Positions 54,813 to 63,287 of a DNA stretch of 64,000 bases are shown here, one piece after another (the first letter of the stretch is position 1; every line of letters starts with the position of its first letter). The notes under the pieces are model-generated. The model saw nothing but the letters and a program-made list of their open reading frames with translations. It had not been told where the DNA came from and did no database searches. Where the stretch lies: assembly GCF_015158295.1 (NCBI RefSeq), contig NZ_JACDXV010000003.1:62001-126000 (forward strand), read 5' to 3'. The DNA is from Devosia faecipullorum (GTDB lineage Bacteria; Pseudomonadota; Alphaproteobacteria; Rhizobiales; Devosiaceae). Made by a program: the position numbers and the translations under genes.

Positions 54813-56059
54813 CCTCTCCCGGCGAAAACCTTCGGATCAATGGTGACAGGCTCTGGGAGAGCCTGATGGACATGGCCAAGGTCGGGCCGGGCATTGCCGG
54901 GGGCAATAATCGCCAGACGCTGACCGATGCGGACAAGGAAGGGCGCGCGCTGTTCCAATCCTGGTGCGAAGACGCGGGGCTCTCCATGGGCGTCGACAAG
55001 ATGGGCACCATGTTCATGACGCGCCCGGGCACCGATCCCGAGGCGCTGCCGGTCTATATCGGCTCCCATCTCGACACCCAGCCGACCGGCGGCAAATATG
55101 ACGGGGTGCTCGGGGTGTTGGCGGGGCTCGAAGTGGTGCGCTCGATGAACGATCTGGGCATCAGGACCAAGCATCCCATCGTCGTCACCAATTGGACCAA
55201 TGAAGAGGGCGCGCGCTTTGCCCCGGCCATGCTGGCCTCGGGCGTTTTCGCCGGCGCCATCCCCATGGACCATGCCTATGCGCGCCAGGATCCAGACGGC
55301 AAGAGCTTCGGGGAAGAACTCGAACGCATCGGCTGGGTGGGCGAGGAAGAGGTGGGCGCGCGCAAAATGCATGCCTATTTCGAATATCACATCGAGCAGG
55401 GCCCGATCCTCGAAGCCGAGGACAGGCAGATCGGCGTCGTCACCCATTGCCAGGGATTGTGGTGGCTCGAATTCACCCTCACCGGCAAGGAGGCCCATAC
55501 CGGCTCGACGCCGATGAATATGCGCGTCAATGCCGGGCTCGCCATGGCGCGGATCATCGAGATGGTGCAGGAGGTGGCCATGGCGGCCCAGCCCGGCGCC
55601 GTGGGCGGGGTGGGGCAGGTAAAATTCGCGCCCAATTCGCGCAATGTGCTGCCCGCCAAGGCGGTGTTCACCGTCGATATCCGCTCCCCCGATCAGCAGA
55701 AGCTCGATGGCATGCGCGCCGAGATCGAAAAGCGCGCCGCCGCGATCTGCGCCGAAATCGGGGTCGGCTGCGCGGTGGAGGCTATCGGCCATTTCGATCC
55801 GGTGACCTTCGATCCGGTGCTGGTGGGGCGGGTGCGGAGCGCAGCGGAAAAGCTGGGCTATTCTCACATGAACATCATTTCGGGCGCCGGGCACGATGCC
55901 TGCTGGGCGGCCAAGGTGGCCCCGGCGACGATGATCATGTGCCCGTGCGTGGATGGACTATCGCATAACGAGGCCGAGGATATTTCGCTCGAATGGGCGG
56001 CTTCCGGGTGCGATGTGCTGTTCCATGCGGTGCTGGAGACGGCTGGGATCGTGGATTAA
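54809..56059 (+). CDS. Zn-dependent M20-family amidohydrolase, N-carbamoyl-beta-alanine (beta-ureidopropionase) type
   Basis: 416 residues. M20 di-zinc ligand motifs are visible: GSHLDTQ, GGKYDGVLG, TNWTNEEGARF, YFEYHIEQGP and, near the end, GLSHNEAED. It hydrolyses N-carbamoyl-beta-alanine to beta-alanine, CO2 and ammonia. Allantoate and other carbamoyl amino acids are family alternatives. Position between the aminotransferase/dehydrogenase genes and dihydropyrimidinase supports the pyrimidine role. Confidence 0.92.
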   Translation: MTSPGENLRINGDRLWESLMDMAKVGPGIAGGNNRQTLTDADKEGRALFQSWCEDAGLSMGVDKMGTMFMTRPGTDPEALPVYIGSHLDTQPTGGKYDGVLGVLAGLEVVRSMNDLGIRTKHPIVVTNWTNEEGARFAPAMLASGVFAGAIPMDHAYARQDPDGKSFGEELERIGWVGEEEVGARKMHAYFEYHIEQGPILEAEDRQIGVVTHCQGLWWLEFTLTGKEAHTGSTPMNMRVNAGLAMARIIEMVQEVAMAAQPGAVGGVGQVKFAPNSRNVLPAKAVFTVDIRSPDQQKLDGMRAEIEKRAAAICAEIGVGCAVEAIGHFDPVTFDPVLVGRVRSAAEKLGYSHMNIISGAGHDACWAAKVAPATMIMCPCVDGLSHNEAEDISLEWAASGCDVLFHAVLETAGIVD

Positions 56060-56129
56060 GGCAAAACGACCCCGTCCGGCGCTCAGGAGAAAGGCGCGGG
56101 ACGGGCAGACTGAAAGACAGGGAACGAAA

Positions 56130-57581
56130 ATGAGCAAAGTCATCAAGGGCGGCACCGTGGTCACCGCCGATCTCAGCTACGAAGCCGATGTGAAGATCGA
56201 AGGCGACGTAATCGTCGAGATCGGGCAGAACCTGGACGGCGACGAGGTGCTGGACGCCAAGGGCTGCTATGTCATGCCGGGCGGGATCGATCCTCATACC
56301 CATCTCGAAATGCCGTTCATGGGCACCTATTCGGCCGACGATTTCGAGAGCGGCACACGGGCGGGCCTTGCCGGCGGCACGACCATGGTGGTGGATTTCT
56401 GCCTGCCCAACCCCGAGCAGAGCCTGCTCGAAGCGCTCAAGATGTGGGACAACAAGACCGGAAAGGCCTCGGCCGATTATTCCTTCCACATGGCCATTAC
56501 CTGGTGGGGCGAGCAGGTCTTCAACGAAATGGCCGAAGTGGTGGATCGCGGCATTACCAGCTTCAAGCATTTCATGGCCTATAAGGGCTCGCTGATGGTC
56601 AATGACGACGAGATGTTCGCGTCATTCCAGCGCTGCGCGGCGCTGGGCGCCCTGCCCCTGGTCCATGCCGAAAACGGCGACGTGGTGGCGGCGATGACGG
56701 CCAAACTGCTGGCCGAAGGCAATAATGGCCCGGAAGGCCATGCCTATTCCCGGCCACCGGAAGTGGAGGGAGAGGCCACCAACCGCGCCATCATGATCGC
56801 CGACATGGCGGGCGTGCCGCTCTATGTGGTGCACACAAGCTGCGAGCAGGCGCATGAGGCCATCCGCCGGGCGCGGCAGAAGGGTATGCGGGTCTATGGC
56901 GAGCCGCTGATCCAGCATCTGACACTGGACGAGGGTGAATATTTCAACGCTGACTGGGACCATGCAGCGCGGCGGGTGATGTCGCCGCCCTTCCGCAACA
57001 AGAGCCATCAGGATTCGCTCTGGGCCGGGCTGCAATCGGGCTCGCTCTCCTGCGTCGCCACTGACCATTGCGCCTTTACCTCCGCGCAGAAGCGCACCGG
57101 GATCGGCAATTTCGCCAAGATCCCCAATGGCACGGGCGGGCTTGAAGATCGGCTGCCGGTGCTGTGGACCGCCGGGGTCAATACCGGTCGCCTCACGCCC
57201 AATGAATTTGTCGCCGTGACCTCGACCAATATCGCCAAGATCCTCAACATGTATCCCAAAAAAGGTGCGGTCATGGTGGGGGCGGATGCCGACCTCGTGG
57301 TCTGGGATCCCAAGCGCAAGAAGACGATTTCGGCCAAGAACCAGCAATCGGTGATCGATTACAACGTCTTTGAAGGCTTCGAGGTGACCGGTCTGCCGCG
57401 CTTCGTGTTGAGCCGAGGCAAGGTCTCCATCGTCGAAAACGAGGTCAAGGCCGAGCCGGGCCATGGCAAGTTCGTGGCGCGCGAAGCGAAGAATCCTGTG
57501 AACCGGGCGCTGAGCCAGTGGAAGGAAATCGTCGCGCCGCGCAAGGTCGAACGCAGCGGCATTCCGGCAAGCGGGGTCTAG
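56130..57581 (+). CDS. hydA: Dihydropyrimidinase (D-hydantoinase)
   Basis: 483 residues of the amidohydrolase superfamily. Metal ligands are seen in GIDPHTHLEMPF, a carboxylated lysine in SFKHFMAYKG, HTSCEQAHEAI, and the aspartate in ATDHCAFTS. It hydrolyses dihydrouracil and dihydrothymine to N-carbamoyl-beta-amino acids. The start at 56130 follows AGGGAACGA and is preferred to a longer frame that overlaps the preceding gene. Confidence 0.95.
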   Translation: MSKVIKGGTVVTADLSYEADVKIEGDVIVEIGQNLDGDEVLDAKGCYVMPGGIDPHTHLEMPFMGTYSADDFESGTRAGLAGGTTMVVDFCLPNPEQSLLEALKMWDNKTGKASADYSFHMAITWWGEQVFNEMAEVVDRGITSFKHFMAYKGSLMVNDDEMFASFQRCAALGALPLVHAENGDVVAAMTAKLLAEGNNGPEGHAYSRPPEVEGEATNRAIMIADMAGVPLYVVHTSCEQAHEAIRRARQKGMRVYGEPLIQHLTLDEGEYFNADWDHAARRVMSPPFRNKSHQDSLWAGLQSGSLSCVATDHCAFTSAQKRTGIGNFAKIPNGTGGLEDRLPVLWTAGVNTGRLTPNEFVAVTSTNIAKILNMYPKKGAVMVGADADLVVWDPKRKKTISAKNQQSVIDYNVFEGFEVTGLPRFVLSRGKVSIVENEVKAEPGHGKFVAREAKNPVNRALSQWKEIVAPRKVERSGIPASGV

Positions 57582-57713
57582 TCTGGCGGCACGCTGCTGA
57601 AAAAGAAGGCACAGGCCGAAGGGAGCGGAATGGCAGGGAGCAAAAAATCCCGCTTTTCCGGGATCGGCATGGGTCTTGCAATCACTCTTGCCGCAGGCAA
57701 GCGCAACCGGCAG

Positions 57714-57732
57714 GGCCGTCCATGTGACGGCC
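57714..57732. other. Hairpin in the 190-bp gap before the transporter genes
   Basis: 7-bp stem GGCCGTC/GACGGCC with loop CATGT, in the non-coding gap between dihydropyrimidinase and the ABC ATPase gene. A weaker stem ATCCCG/CGGGAT lies at 57647-57664. No gene is supported in the gap; the structures could separate or attenuate the transporter genes. Confidence 0.4.
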
Positions 57733-57771
57733 TGAGCCGGCCGAAGAAGAACACCTAGAGGGGCTGAACTT

Positions 57772-58608
57772 TTGTCCGAAACGTCGTCCAATCATGCAGC
57801 GGGAGGCTCGGCCGGGCCGGGCATTGCCGTTGTCCGCGCCGAACATCTTGGCCTCACCTTCCCCTCGGGCGACGGCGACATCGTCGCGCTGAGCGATGTG
57901 AACCTCACCATCGAAAAGGGCGACTTCGTCTCCTTTATCGGCCCTTCCGGCTGCGGCAAGACCACGTTCCTGCGCACTATTGCCGATCTTGAAAAGCCGA
58001 CATCAGGAACGCTGAGCGTCAATGGCATGAGCGCCGAAGCGGCCCGCAAGGCCCGGGCCTATGGCTATGTGTTCCAGGCCGCCGCGCTCTATCCCTGGCG
58101 GACGATCGAGAAGAACGTCGCTCTGCCGCTCGAAATCATGGGCTATGGCGCGAGCGAACAGGCCGAACGGGTGAAGCGGACGCTGGAACTGGTCAATCTG
58201 TCGGGCTTTGAGAAGAAATATCCCTGGCAGCTTTCCGGGGGCATGCAGCAGCGCGCCTCCATCGCCCGCGCCCTCTCCTTCGACGCCGACCTGCTGCTGA
58301 TGGACGAGCCGTTCGGCGCGCTGGACGAGATCGTGCGCGACCATCTCAATTCCGAATTGCTCAAGCTCTGGGAACGCACGCAGAAAACCATCTGCTTCGT
58401 CACCCATTCGATCCCCGAAGCGGTCTATCTCTCGACCAAGATCGTGGTGATGTCGCCGCGCCCCGGCCGGGTGACGGACATCATCGAAAGCACCCTGCCG
58501 CGCGAAAGACCGCTCGACATCCGCGAAAGTCCCGAATTCCTCGCCATCGCGGCGCGGGTGCGCGACGGCCTCAGGGCCGGGCATTCCTATGACGAGGAGC
58601 ATGTGTGA
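57772..58608 (+). CDS. ABC transporter ATP-binding protein (SsuB/TauB/ThiZ type)
   Basis: 278 residues. Walker A GPSGCGKTT, Q-loop YVFQAAALYPWRTIEKNV, signature LSGGMQQRASIARAL and Walker B LLLMDEPFGALDEIVR fit the nitrate/sulfonate/pyrimidine importer family. It starts with TTG 57772 after AGAGGGG. It serves the two permeases and NMT1-type binding protein that follow, probably importing a pyrimidine-related nutrient. Confidence 0.92.
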   Translation: MSETSSNHAAGGSAGPGIAVVRAEHLGLTFPSGDGDIVALSDVNLTIEKGDFVSFIGPSGCGKTTFLRTIADLEKPTSGTLSVNGMSAEAARKARAYGYVFQAAALYPWRTIEKNVALPLEIMGYGASEQAERVKRTLELVNLSGFEKKYPWQLSGGMQQRASIARALSFDADLLLMDEPFGALDEIVRDHLNSELLKLWERTQKTICFVTHSIPEAVYLSTKIVVMSPRPGRVTDIIESTLPRERPLDIRESPEFLAIAARVRDGLRAGHSYDEEHV

Positions 58609-58654
58609 TGGGGAGGGGCTTTAGGCCAATGCCTCTGGTGGAGGTGGTGATTTC

Positions 58655-59521
58655 ATGACCCGCATCATCCCCGTCCTCACCATTCTTCTGGCCATTATCC
58701 TGTTCTGGTATGCCATGGCCATTCACATGAACGCGCCCTGGCAGAACACGCTGAACAATCGCGCCGGGCTCACCGACGTGCCCTTCGTCACCTTTGCGCA
58801 ACAGACCTGGGCGCAGGACAAGCCGGTGCTGCCGGCTCCCCATCAGGTGGTCACCGAAATCTGGAACGCCACCATCGCGCTGGAGATCACCTCGCGCCGC
58901 TCGCTGGCCTATCACGGCTGGATCACGCTCTCGACGACCCTGCTCGGCTTCGTGTTCGGCACGGCGCTGGGGGTGCTGCTGGCCGTGGCCATCATCCATA
59001 ACGATGCCTCGGACCGCTCGCTCATGCCCTGGATCATCGCCAGCCAGACCATTCCGATCCTCGCCGTGGCACCCATGGTGGTGGTGGGGCTGGGCGCGGT
59101 GGGGCTGACCGGACTGGTCCCCAAATCGCTGATCTCGATGTATCTGTCGTTTTTTCCGGTCGTGGTCGGCATGGTCAAGGGCCTGCGCTCGCCCGAATCC
59201 ATCCAGCTCGACCTGATGCGCACCTATGACGCCAGTGGCTGGCAGGTGTTCTGGAAGCTGCGCTGGCCCGCCGCCATGCCGTTCCTGTTCGCCTCGATGA
59301 AGGTGGGCATCGCCATTTCACTGATCGGGGCGGTGGTGGCCGAACTCTCCAACGCTTCGGGCGGCGGGCTGGGCGTGCGCCTGCTCACCGGCTCCTATAA
59401 TGGCCAGACCATCCAGATCTGGGCAGCCTTGTTCATCGCCGCCGGGCTCGCCGCCCTGCTCGTCGCCATTGTGGGGAGCGCCGAAAAATGGGTGAATGGC
59501 CGGATGGGAGCACGCGCATGA
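58655..59521 (+). CDS. ABC transporter permease (SsuC/TauC type)
   Basis: 288 residues. The BPD_transp_1 docking segment is RTYDASGWQVFWKLRWPAAMPFLF. After the first membrane helix there is a ~75-residue extracytoplasmic stretch (IHMNAPWQNTLNNRAG...), longer than usual for TauC-type proteins. It overlaps the next permease gene by 4 bp (ATGA). Confidence 0.9.
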   Translation: MTRIIPVLTILLAIILFWYAMAIHMNAPWQNTLNNRAGLTDVPFVTFAQQTWAQDKPVLPAPHQVVTEIWNATIALEITSRRSLAYHGWITLSTTLLGFVFGTALGVLLAVAIIHNDASDRSLMPWIIASQTIPILAVAPMVVVGLGAVGLTGLVPKSLISMYLSFFPVVVGMVKGLRSPESIQLDLMRTYDASGWQVFWKLRWPAAMPFLFASMKVGIAISLIGAVVAELSNASGGGLGVRLLTGSYNGQTIQIWAALFIAAGLAALLVAIVGSAEKWVNGRMGARA

Positions 59522-60621
59522 AAACGCTCACCCTGTTGCAGCAGACCCTCGCCTGGATCGGCGGCCTTGCTGCCCTCGCTGGGCTGGCCTTCAGCCTCCC
59601 CAATCTCGGCGCAGCGCCGCTATTGGCGCTGTTCTTCGCCCTGGCCGGGGCGACGCTTTTGCGGCACTTTTTCCCCGTCAGCCTCTGGGTCGATGGGGCG
59701 CTGACCCTGTTCGGCGCGGCGGCGCTGATCGTGGCGCTGCCCGAAGGCGGCATGCCGGGCCATTACTGGCTGGCGCTGGTGTCGGCCTGGGCCTTTGCCT
59801 GGCTCTTCGTCGAGCGGCTCTCGGCGGCGATCCGCGCCGGCACCCTGCCCGAAAGCGGCATCGGCCTCGTCATTCCCATCATGTTCGGGTTGGCGCTCTT
59901 GGCGGTATGGGAAGTGGTGACGCGCGGGGCCAATGTGCCGCCGGTGCTGTTGCCGCCGCCCTCGTCCATCGCCGCGCGCTTCATGGCGGAAACCGGCATT
60001 CTCTGGGCCGATTTCGTCCAGACCTTCATCAAGTCGGTGCTGCCCGGCTATGCCATCGGGTGCCTCGCAGGTCTCCTCGTCGCCATCGCGGTGGACCGCT
60101 CGCCCTTCCTCAAGGCGGGCTTGTTGCCGATCGGCAATTTCATGTCGGCGCTGCCCATTATCGGCATCGCCCCGATCATGGTGATGTGGTTCGGCTTCGA
60201 CTGGCAGAGCAAGGCGGCCGTCGTCGTCGCCATGACCTTCTTTCCCATGCTGGTCAACACCGTCGCCGGGCTCAATGCCGCTTCCGCCATGGAACGCGAC
60301 CTGATGAGCACCTATGCCGCCTCCTATTGGCAGACGCTAATGAAGCTCAGGCTGCCCGCCGCTGGCCCCTTCATCTTCAACGCCCTCAAGATCAACTCGA
60401 CTCTGGCCTTGATCGGCGCAATCGTAGCAGAATTCTTCGGGACGCCCGTTGTGGGAATGGGCTTCCGGATATCGACCGGGGTGGGGCGTCTCGCCATCGA
60501 CCTGGTCTGGGCGGAGATCGCTGTTGCGGCGGTCGCGGGGTCCGCCTTCTACGGAGTGATCGCCCTCATAGAAAGGGGCGTCACTTTCTGGCATCCGTCT
60601 GTCCGTGGTGGACGGGCGTAA
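59518..60621 (+). CDS. ABC transporter permease (SsuC/TauC type) with extended N-terminus
   Basis: 377 residues, about 100 more than typical. The extra N-terminal region contains roughly four hydrophobic segments before the normal core. The core has the loop STYAASYWQTLMKLRLPAAGPFIFNALK. A heterodimer with the preceding permease is likely. The gene ends 20 bp before the binding-protein gene. Confidence 0.9.
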   Translation: MKTLTLLQQTLAWIGGLAALAGLAFSLPNLGAAPLLALFFALAGATLLRHFFPVSLWVDGALTLFGAAALIVALPEGGMPGHYWLALVSAWAFAWLFVERLSAAIRAGTLPESGIGLVIPIMFGLALLAVWEVVTRGANVPPVLLPPPSSIAARFMAETGILWADFVQTFIKSVLPGYAIGCLAGLLVAIAVDRSPFLKAGLLPIGNFMSALPIIGIAPIMVMWFGFDWQSKAAVVVAMTFFPMLVNTVAGLNAASAMERDLMSTYAASYWQTLMKLRLPAAGPFIFNALKINSTLALIGAIVAEFFGTPVVGMGFRISTGVGRLAIDLVWAEIAVAAVAGSAFYGVIALIERGVTFWHPSVRGGRA

Positions 60622-60640
60622 AAGGGAAAAGGGAAACACA

Positions 60641-61621
60641 ATGAAAAAACTGATCACGGGATTGATGGCGGGCACGCTGCTGCTGAGCGGCGCCGCGGGG
60701 GCGCTGGCGGCCGATGCCCTGACCTTGCAGCTCAAATGGGTGACGCAGGCCCAGTTCGCCGGCTACCTCGTCGCCGAGGCCAAGGGTTTTTATGACGAGG
60801 AAAACCTCGATCTCACCATCCTGCCCGGCGGCCCCAATATCGCCCCCGAACAGGTGATCGCCGGCGGCGGCGCCGACATCATCGTCACCTGGATGGCAGC
60901 CGGCATGGCGGCGCGCGAAAGCGGGGTGCCGCTGGTCAATATCGCCCAGCCCTACAAGCGTTCGGGCCTGATGATGATCTGCCCCACCGAAACCGGCATC
61001 ACCTCGGAAGCCGATTTCCCCGGCCATACGCTGGGCGTGTGGTTCTTCGGCAATGAATATCCGTTCTTTGCCTGGATGAACAAGCTGGGCCTGGCCACCG
61101 ACGGCTCGGAAGGCGGGGTGACGGTCCTGCAGCAGAGCTTCGACATTCAGCCGATGATCCAGGGCCAGGCCGACTGCATCTCGGTCATGACCTATAACGA
61201 GTTCGGTCAGGCGCTCCAGGCCGGTTATGGCCCCGACAATCTCACCATCTTCAACTATACCGAAATGGGCAATGACCTGCTCGAAGACGGCCTCTATGTC
61301 ATGGAAGACAGCCTCGACGATCCGGCCAAGGTGGACGCCTATACCCGCTTCGTGAAGGCCTCGATGAAGGGCTGGCAATATGCCATGGACCATCCCGATG
61401 AGGCTGCCCAGATCGTGGTGGATGCCGACGAGACTGGCGGCGCCGAATATGACCTGCAATTCTATATGGTCGGCGAAGTCTCCAAGCTGGTCGATGCGTT
61501 CGACCCGGCGCTGGACATGACCACCTATGAGCGCACGGTCAAGGCGCTGCTCGACCAGGGCATCATCAAGGCCGAGCCGACCGGCGCCTATACGAGCGTG
61601 GTCACCGACGGCCTCAAGTAA
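60641..61621 (+). CDS. ABC transporter substrate-binding protein, NMT1/ThiY type
   Basis: About 326 residues with signal peptide (MKKLITGLMAGTLLLSGAAGALAA). The NMT1-family mature start TLQLKWVTQAQFAGYLVAEAKGFYDEENLDLTILPGG is clear. Relatives bind thiamine precursors (hydroxymethylpyrimidine), riboflavin or nitrate/taurine-like ligands. A pyrimidine or ureide ligand is suggested by the operon. AAGGGAAA precedes the ATG at 60641. Confidence 0.92.
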   Translation: MKKLITGLMAGTLLLSGAAGALAADALTLQLKWVTQAQFAGYLVAEAKGFYDEENLDLTILPGGPNIAPEQVIAGGGADIIVTWMAAGMAARESGVPLVNIAQPYKRSGLMMICPTETGITSEADFPGHTLGVWFFGNEYPFFAWMNKLGLATDGSEGGVTVLQQSFDIQPMIQGQADCISVMTYNEFGQALQAGYGPDNLTIFNYTEMGNDLLEDGLYVMEDSLDDPAKVDAYTRFVKASMKGWQYAMDHPDEAAQIVVDADETGGAEYDLQFYMVGEVSKLVDAFDPALDMTTYERTVKALLDQGIIKAEPTGAYTSVVTDGLK

Positions 61622-61643
61622 GCGGCGCGATATGCAGTAAAAG

Positions 61644-61670
61644 CGGGCGGGGAGCGATCCCCGCCCGTTT
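61644..61670 (+). terminator. Terminator at the end of the pyrimidine/transport operon
   Basis: Perfect 10-bp stem CGGGCGGGGA/TCCCCGCCCG with a GCGA tetraloop, followed by TTTGCTTT. It starts 23 bp after the binding-protein stop. Confidence 0.75.
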
Positions 61671-61703
61671 GCTTTGGCGCCGCGTGCGCCCGGGGGCGGG
61701 GCG

Positions 61704-62684
61704 TCAGAAGCTGCCGATGAGAATGCCGGCGGCAAAGACCAGCCCGCCGCCCAGCACCACCTGCAGGACCGCGCGCCAGAACGGGGTCTGCATATAGCGC
61801 TTCTGGATCCAGGCAATGGCCCAGAGTTCGATCACCACGACGATGGCCGCGACGCTGGTGGCCAGCCAGAAATCGGGGATGAGATATGGCAGAGCGTGGC
61901 CCAGCCCGCCAATGGCGGTCATGATGCCGGCGGCAAGGCCGCGCTTCAGCGGCGAGCCGCGCCCGGTGAGCTTGCCATCGTCGGAAGCCGCCTCGGTAAA
62001 GCCCATGGAAATGCCGGCGCCCACGGCCGCAGCCAGCCCGACCAGAAAGGTCTGGTGGGTGTCGCCGGTGGCGAAGGCGGCAGCAAAGACCGGGGCCAGA
62101 GTGGAGACCGAGCCGTCCATCAGCCCGGCAAGACCGGGCTGCACATAGGTGAGGACGAATTGGCGATGAGACTGCGCCGCCTCCTCCTCCCGGCCTTCGG
62201 GGCCCAGAACCTCGGCATCGATCTGATCGGCGCGTCGTGCATGGCCCTTTTCGGCGGCGGCCAGATCGCCCAGGAGCTTGCGGATGCCGGCATCGCTCAC
62301 CTGGTCGGCGGCGGCGAGGTAGAAGCGATAGGCCCCCTCCTCCATTTCCCAGACCTGCTGGCGCGCCTGATCCAGTGTCAGGCTCTTTTGCAGCCAGAGC
62401 GGCTTGTGCTCGAGAAAGCCGCGCACATGCTCACGGCGAATGGGCACCAGGCGCTGGCCGAAGCGGGCGACATACAGATCGAGCAGGCGGCGGCGATGCT
62501 CGTCCTCCTCGGCGGCCATGCCCTCGAACAGGGCGGCGCTGCCCGGATAAAGCTCGCCCAGACGCGTCGCATATTCGGAATAGATGCGCCCATCCTCCTC
62601 CTCGGCGGCAATGGCCAGGGAGAGGATTTCGCGCTCGGACAGGGTGGAGAAATCGCGGCGATTATCAGGCCAGAAACGGAACAT
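61704..62684 (-). CDS. mbfA: Membrane-bound ferritin MbfA (ferritin-like plus VIT1/CCC1 domain)
   Basis: About 326 residues. The N-terminal ferritin-like domain (about 1-150) has iron-ligand patterns LAIAAEEEDGRIY, AAEEDEHRRRL, WEMEEGAYRFY and AAAEKGHARRA. The C-terminal half is a VIT1-like membrane domain (QPGLAGLMDGSVSTLAPVFAAAFATG). MbfA exports iron and protects against iron and peroxide stress. The start at 62684 has GAGG nearby and lies directly against an Irr-type box. Confidence 0.93.
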   Translation of the reverse strand: MFRFWPDNRRDFSTLSEREILSLAIAAEEEDGRIYSEYATRLGELYPGSAALFEGMAAEEDEHRRRLLDLYVARFGQRLVPIRREHVRGFLEHKPLWLQKSLTLDQARQQVWEMEEGAYRFYLAAADQVSDAGIRKLLGDLAAAEKGHARRADQIDAEVLGPEGREEEAAQSHRQFVLTYVQPGLAGLMDGSVSTLAPVFAAAFATGDTHQTFLVGLAAAVGAGISMGFTEAASDDGKLTGRGSPLKRGLAAGIMTAIGGLGHALPYLIPDFWLATSVAAIVVVIELWAIAWIQKRYMQTPFWRAVLQVVLGGGLVFAAGILIGSF

Positions 62685-62697
62685 GACGCCCTCATAG

Positions 62698-62714
62698 ATT
62701 AGAACCATTCCAAA
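62698..62714. promoter_or_regulatory. Iron-control element (Irr box) at mbfA
   Basis: TTAGAACCATTCCAAA fits the Irr iron-control element consensus TTTRGAAYNRTTCYAAA almost throughout. It begins 14 bp from the mbfA start, a position fitting repression of mbfA under low iron. The divergent small gene could also be affected. Confidence 0.75.
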
Positions 62715-62846
62715 TTATCGCTAAAACCATTTCTGGCTTGAAGCAATGGCTTTCTTGCGCTGCGACAATATGGGGACCGCGCGAGACGGGCATGATGGCT
62801 TGAGAACAGGCCAGTGGCAGGCTATGCCAGCAAGGCGAGGACGATG

Positions 62847-63233
62847 ATGGCTCAGAACCAGCAGAGATTAATGCGCGAAACCGGCGCGGCTTTGGCCGTG
62901 CTCGCGCTTTACCTGCTGACGCTGCTCCTGCCGCTGCATCAGGCGTCCGGCCTGCAACGCGACCTCAATGCCATCGGCTATTCGACGCTCAGCGCCTGGT
63001 CCCTGTGCGGCGACATGAGTGAAAATGGCGAGGACGAGCCGCTTCCGGCAGCGCTGACATGCCCGGCCATGTCCATCGCCAAGCAATCGCTGATCCCGGC
63101 CTTGCCGCCGGCCCTGCGCATCGCGCCGCCGATCCGGTCCGGCGTGTTCCGTCCGGCGTTCGATTTCCACACAGCCGGTCCCGGCCTGCCGCCGCATATC
63201 GGACAATCGCGCGCACCACCCGTCACGGCCTGA
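62847..63233 (+). CDS. Small membrane protein (DUF2946-like), function unknown
   Basis: About 128 residues. One N-terminal membrane segment (ALAVLALYLLTLLLPLHQASG) precedes a soluble or periplasmic tail with two cysteines (WSLCGDMSE, ALTCPAMS). The shape resembles DUF2946 proteins found near copper genes. The ATG at 62847 is preferred for spacing from GAGGA. It lies just before the YcnI-type gene. Confidence 0.72.
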   Translation: MAQNQQRLMRETGAALAVLALYLLTLLLPLHQASGLQRDLNAIGYSTLSAWSLCGDMSENGEDEPLPAALTCPAMSIAKQSLIPALPPALRIAPPIRSGVFRPAFDFHTAGPGLPPHIGQSRAPPVTA

Positions 63234-63287
63234 ACTCATCAATGGCGGCCTGCCGCCCGATCAGACCTTTTGACTGGAGATCATCAC

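Noticed and set aside
55953-56129. N-terminal extension of dihydropyrimidinase
   Set aside because: It overlaps the preceding amidohydrolase in another frame and lacks similarity; the ATG at 56130 has a good ribosome-binding site.
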